Shown: one piece after another, positions 57,136 through 64,000 of the stretch
Position numbering within the stretch: position 1 is the stretch's first letter
Layout of the letters: every line of letters begins with the position of its first letter
From: Methylotenera sp.
GTDB lineage: Bacteria; Pseudomonadota; Gammaproteobacteria; Burkholderiales; Methylophilaceae
DNA: 64,000 nt
Assembly: GCA_030693535.1 (NCBI GenBank)
Contig: JAUYAL010000074.1
Span: 1-64,000, forward strand
Reading direction: 5' to 3'
Translations under genes and position numbers: made by a program
The notes under the pieces: model-generated
Seen by the model: the letters and a program-made list of their open reading frames with translations, nothing else
What the model was told of the DNA's origin: nothing
The model's database searches: none

Positions 57136-58353
57136 ATGGCAGCAAATATTAAAGCCACAAAAGAAATTATTTATACTTGGGAAGGCAAAGATAAAAAGGG
57201 TAAAAATGTAAAGGGTGAGATGCGAGCATCAGGCGAGTCGTTTGTGAATGCCACATTACGTCGCCAAGGCATTACCGTTACGAAAGTAAAAAAACAAAGT
57301 AGCTTCGCTTCTAAAGGCACGATTACAGATAAAGATATCACATTATTCACGCGTCAACTTGCCACCATGATGAAAGCGGGCGTACCTTTGCTGCAATCTT
57401 TCGACATTGTTGGTAAAGGTCACAGCAATCCTGCGGTTGCGAAACTATTGCTCGACATTAAGTCAGATGTCGAAACAGGTAGCAGTATGAGTGCAGCATT
57501 CCGCAAATATCCACTTTACTTTGACGCGCTGTTTTGCAATTTAATTGGTGCTGGTGAACAAGCTGGTATTCTAGATACCCTTCTCGACCGATTAGCGACT
57601 TATAAAGAAAAAATTCAAGCGATTAAATCAAAAATTAAGTCAGCTTTGTTTTATCCTATTTCCATTATTGTTGTGGCATTTGTGATTGTTGCAGTTATCA
57701 TGATTTTTGTAATCCCTGCATTTAAAACACTGTTTGATGGTTTTGGTGCAGAACTACCTGCTCCAACGCTTATCGTAATGTCGATATCAGAAGTATTTGT
57801 AAACTGGTGGTGGGCAATATTCGGCTCTATTGGTGGTGGATTGTGGTTTTTCTTTTACACTTGGAAACGCTCGTTAAGCATGCAAGCCACTATGGATAGA
57901 TTGATTCTTAAAGTTCCTGTTTTTGGTCCATTGGTCAGGAAAGCTACAATTGCACGTTGGTCACGGACTTTAGCTACCATGTTCTCTGCTGGCGTGCCGC
58001 TTGTAGAGGCCTTAGATTCTGTTGCAGGTGCTTCTGGGAATCGTGTGTATTTTGATGCGACCAAAAAAATTCAAAGTGAAATTAGTACGGGAACAAGCTT
58101 GACTGTTGCCATGCAAAATACGGATGTTTTCCCAAACATGGTGCTACAAATGACTGCAATCGGTGAAGAGTCTGGTGCATTAGATTCCATGTTAAGTAAG
58201 GTAGCAGACTTTTTTGAGGCTGAAGTAGATGATGCAGTTGATGCATTAGCCAGCTTAATGGAGCCAGTCATCATGGTGGTACTAGGTACATTGATTGGCG
58301 GCTTAGTTGTCGCTATGTATTTACCTATCTTCAAAATGGGCTCAGTAGTTTAA
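57136..58353 (+). CDS. pilC: Type IV pilus inner-membrane platform PilC
   Basis: A 405-aa protein with two GspF domains and three transmembrane helices (about 175-195, 220-240, 375-395). TRQLATMMKAGVPLLQSFDI and TLATMFSAGVPLVEALDSVA mark the two repeats. It couples PilB to pilin assembly. The usual downstream gene pilD (prepilin peptidase) is absent: a terminator and the oppositely oriented dsbC follow. Confidence 0.96.
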   Translation: MAANIKATKEIIYTWEGKDKKGKNVKGEMRASGESFVNATLRRQGITVTKVKKQSSFASKGTITDKDITLFTRQLATMMKAGVPLLQSFDIVGKGHSNPAVAKLLLDIKSDVETGSSMSAAFRKYPLYFDALFCNLIGAGEQAGILDTLLDRLATYKEKIQAIKSKIKSALFYPISIIVVAFVIVAVIMIFVIPAFKTLFDGFGAELPAPTLIVMSISEVFVNWWWAIFGSIGGGLWFFFYTWKRSLSMQATMDRLILKVPVFGPLVRKATIARWSRTLATMFSAGVPLVEALDSVAGASGNRVYFDATKKIQSEISTGTSLTVAMQNTDVFPNMVLQMTAIGEESGALDSMLSKVADFFEAEVDDAVDALASLMEPVIMVVLGTLIGGLVVAMYLPIFKMGSVV

Positions 58354-58404
58354 AGACAGTGGGTTAATTACACTCACTTTTACTTAACAACCCAAGCGAT
58401 ACAT

Positions 58405-58432
58405 AAGAAAGCGACCAAATGGTCGCTTTCTT
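58405..58432. terminator. Bidirectional terminator between pilC and dsbC
   Basis: AAGAAAGCGACC-AAAT-GGTCGCTTTCTT is a perfect 12-bp stem with flanking A and T bases, so it can stop both converging transcripts. Confidence 0.9.
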
Positions 58433-58461
58433 ATTTAGCCACACTTAAGTGATTGGCTTGC

Positions 58462-59193
58462 TTACTTTTTTACTGCAGCAATCAACGCTCGCTCAATTTC
58501 TTTATAAGGTTGCGCACCCAACATACGTTTACCATCACTAAAAATTAAAGTTGGTGTGCTTGTTACACCAATTTTTCTCGCTAACTCACCAATTCTCTCA
58601 AGCGGCACTTCACAATTGCCTGTAGTTTTAGGTAGTTTGTTATTAAATATCCAATCTTCCCAAGCTTTTACGCGATTATTAGCACACCAAATAGACTTAG
58701 ACTTGTTTGCAGCATCAGGATGCAATTGCTCAATCGGATATAAAAACGTATAGACAGTCACATCGGTAATGTTCGCCAATTCATTTTGTTCTAACCGCTT
58801 ACAATAAGGGCAATCCACATCTGAAAATACCACCAATTTACGATTGCCATTGCCTTTTACAACTTTAATTGCCTGATCAAGTGGCAAGCTAGAGAAATCA
58901 ATTTTAGTTAATTCTTCCATACGCTCGCCTGTAATATCTTTCTTAGTTTTGGGGTCAACTAATCGACCTTCAGCAATCAGAAAGGTCATTTTTTCATCGG
59001 TGTAAATGATTTGTCCGCCCATGAAAACTTCGTACAAACCTGCGTACGGCGTTTTGGTGACACTTTCCACCTTAAATTTTGGATAGGCAGCTTCAACGGC
59101 TTTCTTAACACTGACTTCATTAGCCAGAGAGAATGATGTGGCCGCGCTCAATATAATCCCTAATAATGTGAGCCCAACTATTTTCTTAATCAT
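58462..59193 (-). CDS. dsbC: Thiol:disulfide interchange protein DsbC
   Basis: A 243-aa periplasmic disulfide isomerase. The signal peptide (MIKKIVGLTLLGIILSA) is cut near residue 24. An N-terminal dimerisation domain leads to a thioredoxin domain with the redox pair in DVDCPYCKRLEQ near 128 and the cis-Pro in TSTPTLIF. A second Cys pair lies further on. The start is placed at 59193; the frame is open to 59247 without family support. It helps fold multi-disulfide proteins such as exported c-type partners. Confidence 0.93.
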   Translation of the reverse strand: MIKKIVGLTLLGIILSAATSFSLANEVSVKKAVEAAYPKFKVESVTKTPYAGLYEVFMGGQIIYTDEKMTFLIAEGRLVDPKTKKDITGERMEELTKIDFSSLPLDQAIKVVKGNGNRKLVVFSDVDCPYCKRLEQNELANITDVTVYTFLYPIEQLHPDAANKSKSIWCANNRVKAWEDWIFNNKLPKTTGNCEVPLERIGELARKIGVTSTPTLIFSDGKRMLGAQPYKEIERALIAAVKK

Positions 59194-59230
59194 GAGATTC
59201 CTTAATTTATTAAAATTTGAATAACTTGCA

Positions 59231-60439
59231 TTAAAGCGAAATTGCATTTGAAACTAGAATCTTTTTAATCCCCATTCGCTTAGTCGCAGAAAATCCCCAG
59301 TTCCTTACGTTTTTTATACCCTTAGTTCGACTTCCAAACAATTGAAAAAGTCCATCTGTTAGTAACAACATATTAAGAAAATCGGCTTTTCTAAGTCGGG
59401 TATAGTGTTTCAGCAGGCTAATGTCATTTAAAGCCTGATATTTATTTTTTTCTTTCACCACATTAACTAAATCTAACACATCTCTAAACCCTAAATTCAC
59501 CCCTTGTCCAGCCATAGGGTGAACCTGATGCGCAGCATCTCCAACTAGCACCACACAGTCCTGAACAACAGCACTGGTTTTTTGCAAACTTAACGGAAAT
59601 CTTAGAATTGGACTAATCAACTTCAAATCTCCCAGCGCCGCACCACCCGCAGACATCACCTGATTTGTAAATTCAATATCAGTTAACTTTAACAACAAAT
59701 CGGCGGACTTGGTTGACACAGACCACACAATAGAAATTGTGTGGTCTGGTAGAGGCAACCAAGCTAAAATATTATTCGAGCCCTCAGCATCTTGCGAAAA
59801 CCATTGCCTAGCAACATTTTCGTGTGACTTCTCAACTTTAAAGTTTGCTACTATTGCAGTTTGGTTATAAGACTTTTTTTGTATATGAAAATTCAGTTGC
59901 CGCCTTACCCAAGACTGATTTCCATCTGCAGCTAACAATAGAGAACTCTCCACTGTTATTTTATTGGTTAAGCGCAATGTTGCTTTACTTGGTGTGGCAA
60001 TGACTGAATCACAAGGGCTATCAAAATAAGTTTTGATGCCCAACGATTCAACTCTTTTTAACAGTACTTGCATCAAAGCTGACGACTCTACAATATATCC
60101 CAAATTATCAGCATTCGCATCATCTGCTGATAAAGTTAGTGGTAACAGATTCTCATCAGCAAATATCTCCATGGCATGCATTTCAACAATGCGCGAAGTA
60201 TTTAGATCTTGCCAAACACCTAAACTTTGTAACCAATATGCGTTTTTTGGGCTAATAGCGTAAATCCTAGCGTCCCAAGTTTCATGAACTTCATCTGTAG
60301 CACAATTATTTTTAGCAGGATTGCTACTATCAATAAGCGCTACAGAATAGCCTGATTGGTGCAAAGCAACAGCCGCTGACAAGCCTACCAAGCCTGCGCC
60401 AACAATTGCCACGTCAACAAATAAATCATTACCACTCAT
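59231..60439 (-). CDS. FAD-dependent ubiquinone-biosynthesis hydroxylase (UbiI/UbiF/VisC family)
   Basis: A 402-aa flavin monooxygenase. The N-terminal GxGxxG VAIVGAGLVGLSAAVAL is near residue 10 and VLVGDAAHQVHPMAGQGVN near 290 binds FAD. The family hydroxylates the ubiquinone ring at C5 or C6. It overlaps the next ubi gene upstream by 4 bp. Which carbon it modifies cannot be told from the sequence. Confidence 0.9.
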   Translation of the reverse strand: MSGNDLFVDVAIVGAGLVGLSAAVALHQSGYSVALIDSSNPAKNNCATDEVHETWDARIYAISPKNAYWLQSLGVWQDLNTSRIVEMHAMEIFADENLLPLTLSADDANADNLGYIVESSALMQVLLKRVESLGIKTYFDSPCDSVIATPSKATLRLTNKITVESSLLLAADGNQSWVRRQLNFHIQKKSYNQTAIVANFKVEKSHENVARQWFSQDAEGSNNILAWLPLPDHTISIVWSVSTKSADLLLKLTDIEFTNQVMSAGGAALGDLKLISPILRFPLSLQKTSAVVQDCVVLVGDAAHQVHPMAGQGVNLGFRDVLDLVNVVKEKNKYQALNDISLLKHYTRLRKADFLNMLLLTDGLFQLFGSRTKGIKNVRNWGFSATKRMGIKKILVSNAISL

Positions 60440-61605
60440 TTACCAAAGCTCATTTTTCTTACCAAATGCTTCTTGGCAGGTTTAATGACATCAAATAAAC
60501 TCAGCCCCACACTTCTCAAGCTGGATAAACCTATAATATCATTGGAAAAAATATTCACTAAAAAATCTGTGAACAACAAGCCCCCTTTGGTATCCGACTT
60601 GCGATTTGTTTGATAAGTTGCAAGCATTTGTGCGGAACCAAGCGTTTCAATAGTAGCAGATGTAATGCTGTGCGCTAAAGATTCTGCATCACGTAACCCC
60701 ACGTTAAAACCTTGCCCTGCTACGGGGTGCATAGTTTGTGCGGCATTACCGATTACAACTAAATGCTCAACATCCAAAGTCTTTAACTGCGATAGTTTTA
60801 GTGGGAATGTCATACGCTTCTCTACACTAAAAAATTTTCCAACCCTATCACCAAATTGCTCGTGAAATTTTACTAAGAAATCAGTATCATCCAGTAGCAA
60901 TAGCGAATTTACATATTCTTTTTTACCGGTCCATACCAAAGAAAAATCTCGTTCCCCGTTGGGTAACAAAGCCATAGGACCATTAGCTGTAAATCGTTCA
61001 TAAGCAACATTATTATGTGGCAACTCTGCACTTACTTTAGATATGAGCGCGTCATGGCCGTATTCTTTGATTACTTTTACTAATCCAGCAACCTCATCTA
61101 AACTGCGACCGCCGTCTGCCAGTACCACTAACTTGCTATTTAAAACCTTCGATACACCATGATAATTGTAAGTAACGCTAGCGAGAGTACTTGTGTGCTC
61201 AATGCGCTCAGCCAGCGCTTCAAAAACAAAATTTACGTTAGATTCGGTTGCAAGAGATTCATCCAGCGCTTCACTCAAAGCACCATAAGACAACACATAA
61301 CCCAGCGCCTCTTGCTTATAATCATGTGCTTGTAATTTAGACCTACCAAGACTACCTTTCTGTGAAACATGAATCGTATTAATGGCGGTGGCACTTTTCG
61401 CCAAGCGATTCCAAACGCCCAATTTTTCAAGAATGCGTCTGCTGCCATAAGACAAAGCTAGCGCTCGACTTTCGTTATAAGCTGCGCCTTGTTTACGCAC
61501 CTCCAGCACAGTCACCGACATGCCTTGCCTGACGAGCAATAGAGCTAAAGTAGCGCCTACTGGTCCACCACCAACGATTACAATATTATCTAGAATTTGA
61601 CTCAT
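60436..61605 (-). CDS. ubiH: Ubiquinone-biosynthesis hydroxylase UbiH-like
   Basis: A 389-aa relative of the gene downstream. NIVIVGGGPVGATLALLL is near residue 7 and VVIGNAAQTMHPVAGQGFN near 280, where Asn replaces the usual Asp of the GDAAH motif. The position directly after pepP with a gap of zero codons (61605/61606) matches ubiH in E. coli. The N-for-D change is seen in ubiH members too. It is coupled to the following ubi gene by 4 bp. Confidence 0.85.
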   Translation of the reverse strand: MSQILDNIVIVGGGPVGATLALLLVRQGMSVTVLEVRKQGAAYNESRALALSYGSRRILEKLGVWNRLAKSATAINTIHVSQKGSLGRSKLQAHDYKQEALGYVLSYGALSEALDESLATESNVNFVFEALAERIEHTSTLASVTYNYHGVSKVLNSKLVVLADGGRSLDEVAGLVKVIKEYGHDALISKVSAELPHNNVAYERFTANGPMALLPNGERDFSLVWTGKKEYVNSLLLLDDTDFLVKFHEQFGDRVGKFFSVEKRMTFPLKLSQLKTLDVEHLVVIGNAAQTMHPVAGQGFNVGLRDAESLAHSITSATIETLGSAQMLATYQTNRKSDTKGGLLFTDFLVNIFSNDIIGLSSLRSVGLSLFDVIKPAKKHLVRKMSFGK

Positions 61606-62910
61606 TTAGCTCTTCATTAGAGCTTCAATATCAACAACTGATTTAAGTGCGTTTTTGGTTAAAACCTCACACTCCCCTTGCGTCACCAGCACATCATCTT
61701 CAATACGAATGCCGATGTTCCAGAATGCTTCAGGTACATTTTCAGCAGGTCGAATATAGCAGCCAGGTTCTACAGTCAGCGTCATGTTTGGCATTAGCAT
61801 ACGCCAATTACCTGCTTTGTCTTTATACTCGCCAGCATCATGAACATCCAAGCCTAACCAATGCCCAGTGCGATGCATGTAAAACTGACGGTAATCACCA
61901 TTTTCCAGCACCGCCTCTTTACTGCCCTTGCATAGTTTTAAATCAATAAAGCCTTGCACAAGCACATTTAAAGCAGCTTCATGTGGCGCGTTCCAATGAT
62001 TGTTTGGGCTTACCTTTGCAATGGCTGCAGCTTGCGAAGCCAGCACTAACTCATAAATCTCTTTTTGGGCAGCACTGAATTTACCATTTACAGGAAATGT
62101 GCGCGTAATATCCGAAGCGTACCCATCTAACTCACAACCCGCATCAATCAACAATAAATCACCATCCCTTAACTTTGCATTGTTAGAGTTGTAATGCAGC
62201 GTACAGGCATTGGCGCCACCTGCGACAATGCTGGTATAGGCTGGTGATTGTGCTGCATTCCGATAAAACTCATGCAAAAATTCCGCCTCAACTTCATATT
62301 CATTTAAATTAGGTTTAACAAAACGCATTGCACGATTATGTGCAACGGCGGCAATATTGGCTGAACGGCGCATTAAATCAATCTCGAATGGCGATTTAAT
62401 TAAACGCATTTCATCCACTAGTTGACGTATATCACTCACCTCATCAGGCACATGGACGCCACTGCGAATCTGTGTACGCAAGGTATTCATCCAACCTATT
62501 ACACGTGCATCCCAGCTGGTGCTTTCACCCAAACTAAAGAATAATTTAGGCTGACCCGCTAACAACTTCAGAATCACTGCATCTAACTCATTGATTGAGT
62601 GAGTTTCATCAAAACCAAATTCAGTTTTAGCAGCTTCTGCCCCATAACGAAAGCCATCCCAAATCTCCCGCTCTATGTCCTTATCGCGGCAAAACAATAT
62701 GCTTCTTGGATTGTCGCCAGCTACCAGCACTACAACAGATTCAGGCTCTTTGAAACCAGTTAAATAGTAAATGTAACTATCAAAACGGTATGGATAATGA
62801 CTATCTCGGTTGCGAATTGCTTCTGGCGCGGCGGGCACAATTGCAATACCTTCGCCCATAGCAGTCAAAAGCTTATTTCTGCGTTGTTGAAATTCAACTA
62901 TATGACTCAT
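61606..62910 (-). CDS. pepP: Xaa-Pro aminopeptidase
   Basis: A 434-aa dinuclear metal (Mn) peptidase that removes N-terminal residues before proline. The five ligands are visible: two Asp in LLIDAGCELDGYASDITRTF, His in RTGHWLGLDVHD, Glu in TVEPGCYI and Glu in GIRIEDDVLV. The N-terminal creatinase-like domain covers about 1-175. It abuts ubiH with no gap, the pepP-ubiH order of E. coli. Confidence 0.95.
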   Translation of the reverse strand: MSHIVEFQQRRNKLLTAMGEGIAIVPAAPEAIRNRDSHYPYRFDSYIYYLTGFKEPESVVVLVAGDNPRSILFCRDKDIEREIWDGFRYGAEAAKTEFGFDETHSINELDAVILKLLAGQPKLFFSLGESTSWDARVIGWMNTLRTQIRSGVHVPDEVSDIRQLVDEMRLIKSPFEIDLMRRSANIAAVAHNRAMRFVKPNLNEYEVEAEFLHEFYRNAAQSPAYTSIVAGGANACTLHYNSNNAKLRDGDLLLIDAGCELDGYASDITRTFPVNGKFSAAQKEIYELVLASQAAAIAKVSPNNHWNAPHEAALNVLVQGFIDLKLCKGSKEAVLENGDYRQFYMHRTGHWLGLDVHDAGEYKDKAGNWRMLMPNMTLTVEPGCYIRPAENVPEAFWNIGIRIEDDVLVTQGECEVLTKNALKSVVDIEALMKS

Positions 62911-62933
62911 CGAGTCTATTCCTTTATCATTCG

Positions 62934-63611
62934 TTAACTCATTCGCAGTTTTAATTCACTATCCAACATATTCAAACGTTCTGGCGTGCCAATATCGTGC
63001 CATACGCCTTGATAATACTCAGCTGTCGCTTGATTATCGGTAATCGCCTGCCTTAATAATGGTGCAAGCTTTGAAGGCTCGCCGCGTATAATATTAGCAA
63101 ATAAAGCTGGGCGATAAACGCCAACACCTGAAAAAGTCAGTATTGGAGTACCTGTGTTTTTAAGCATTCCATTTTCAATTGCAAAGTCGCCGTTTAGGTG
63201 CTGTGGTGGATTATTCACTAACACAAGGTGCGCGTGTATATTGGGTCGCAGGGCATGTTTTAAAAAAGCAAAATTAATCTCAGTAAATGTATCACCATTT
63301 ACAACTAAAAATGGTTCTGAACCAAGAAGAGGCAAAGCATTGGCAATGCCACCCGCTGTTTCTAGGGCTGTTTTTTCAGAACTGTATTGAATATGTAAAC
63401 TCCATTGACTGCCATCACCCAGTACTTTTTCAATCTGTTCGCCCAAATGCGCATGATTAATCACAACTTCTTTGAAACCAGCTTTAGCCAATCGTTCCAA
63501 ATGCCAAACAATAAGTGGTTTGCCACCTACTTTTAGCAATGGCTTAGGGATATGGTCGGTCAATGGGCGCATACGCTCGCCACGCCCAGCGGCTAATATC
63601 ATGGCTTTCAT
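62934..63611 (-). CDS. murU: N-acetylmuramate alpha-1-phosphate uridylyltransferase MurU
   Basis: A 225-aa nucleotidyltransferase. AMILAAGRGERMRPLTDHIP at the N-terminus, KPLLKVGGKPLI, and FLVVNGDTF are the sugar-nucleotidyl fold. With the kinase AmgK upstream, which is partly in the window, it forms the cell-wall recycling pathway from MurNAc to UDP-MurNAc that bypasses MurA. The pathway gives intrinsic fosfomycin tolerance in Pseudomonas. It follows amgK by 16 bp. Confidence 0.93.
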   Translation of the reverse strand: MKAMILAAGRGERMRPLTDHIPKPLLKVGGKPLIVWHLERLAKAGFKEVVINHAHLGEQIEKVLGDGSQWSLHIQYSSEKTALETAGGIANALPLLGSEPFLVVNGDTFTEINFAFLKHALRPNIHAHLVLVNNPPQHLNGDFAIENGMLKNTGTPILTFSGVGVYRPALFANIIRGEPSKLAPLLRQAITDNQATAEYYQGVWHDIGTPERLNMLDSELKLRMS

Positions 63612-63627
63612 GAATGGCTTCCGCTAC

Positions 63628-64000
63628 CTAAACCACATATTTAGGACGAGGTACACGTCCTTCAAGCGCATCTAGCAGTCGTAACATTGGGCGTAATTCC
63701 ACATAACGCTCACACACTTTACGTAAATAATGCATCACTAGCGGCATGTCTTTTAAATAGCCATCTTTGCCGTCACGGTGGTAAAGTCTTGCAAATATTC
63801 CAAGCACTTTAATGTGACGTTGCGCACCCATCCATTCAAAGTCACGATAGAACTCGCTAAAATCGTTGGCTACAGGCAACCCAGCTTTTTTAGCAGGCTC
63901 CCAATAACGTACGGCCATATCTATAATCTGCTCTTCATCCCATTGAATATACGCGTCTTTCAACAAAGATACTAGATCGTAAGTAATCGCACCATGCACA
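63628..64000 (-). CDS. amgK: N-acetylmuramate/N-acetylglucosamine kinase AmgK (3' part)
   Basis: Only the C-terminal ~124 codons are in the window; the 5' part lies beyond base 64000. The visible part GAITYDLVSLLKDAYIQWDE and FYRDFEWMGAQRHIKVLG match the C-terminal half of AmgK of the aminoglycoside-phosphotransferase fold. It adds phosphate at the anomeric carbon of MurNAc or GlcNAc, whose product MurU then uses. The frame is open to the edge without a start codon of its own. Confidence 0.9.
   Translation of the reverse strand, partial: VHGAITYDLVSLLKDAYIQWDEEQIIDMAVRYWEPAKKAGLPVANDFSEFYRDFEWMGAQRHIKVLGIFARLYHRDGKDGYLKDMPLVMHYLRKVCERYVELRPMLRLLDALEGRVPRPKYVV

Overview
The window looks like chromosomal DNA of a low-GC betaproteobacterium, most likely a methylotroph of the Methylophilaceae (Methylotenera-like). 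This is judged from gene order and protein motifs, without a database search. Blocks typical of Beta/Gammaproteobacteria are present: msbA-lpxK-ycaR-kdsB, pilU-pilT-yggS-proC-yggT, yqgE-ruvX-pyrR-pyrB-pyrC', ilvB-ilvH-ilvC, and pepP-ubiH-(ubi hydroxylase)-dsbC. An MxaD-like periplasmic protein beside a YVTN beta-propeller protein points to methanol or other PQQ-linked oxidation. The base composition is AT-rich by eye.

Layout. 1-450: promoter and boxB/boxA leader of an rRNA operon that runs leftward out of the window, then an initiator tRNA-fMet gene. 451-8110: envelope biogenesis on the minus strand (kdsB, ycaR, lpxK, msbA, exbD, exbB, lolD, lolC), interrupted at 5512-6105 by the decayed remains of comEC. 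8268-14702: a small unknown gene, a HAD-hydrolase relic, riboflavin genes (ribE, a RibBX hybrid), yqgE, ruvX and the pyrimidine cluster with a pseudo-dihydroorotase. 14871-28215: a FecR-domain protein, pilU/pilT, yggS/proC/yggT, a dynamin-like GTPase, rng, maf, a Nudix gene, mnmA, a small gene, a GST and nadC. 28259-35136: a GspE/PilB-type ATPase, the ilv operon, psd and rppH. 35248-39563: the most accessory part, with the YVTN and MxaD-like genes, a dead ParE/RelE toxin, pilA with a sigma-54 promoter, a TfpX/TfpZ-like pilin accessory gene and a dead AbrB/PIN toxin-antitoxin pair. 39622-43926: a compact cyclic-nucleotide cassette (CHASE2 cyclase, class II phosphodiesterase, cNMP-binding/rhodanese protein). 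44087-53886: esterase, xseB-ispA-dxs, folE2, retropepsin, MFS transporter, ydcH-like gene, aroC, a GATase and rluE. 53960-64000: icd, pilB-pilC, dsbC, two ubiquinone hydroxylases, pepP, murU and the 3' part of amgK.

How the genes fit together. Type IV pilus parts are spread over four loci (pilT/pilU, a lone PilB-like ATPase, pilA/tfp accessory, pilB/pilC), so the cell probably makes retractile pili. The local comEC copy is destroyed, so pilus-driven DNA import would need another copy elsewhere. The cyclase, phosphodiesterase and binding protein form a self-contained make/break/sense unit for a cyclic nucleotide, probably cAMP. Several proteins have lost catalytic residues while the gene stays intact (the second half of RibBX, and PyrC'), which matches known non-catalytic family members.

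The strongest less obvious signals are the decayed genes in the spaces between genes (comEC, HAD hydrolase, ParE-type toxin, AbrB/PIN pair), the -24/-12 promoter of pilA that abuts the toxin relic, and the cyclic-nucleotide cassette. I saw no CRISPR array, insertion sequence, prophage or clear genomic-island boundary. I did not find a wholly new multi-gene system.
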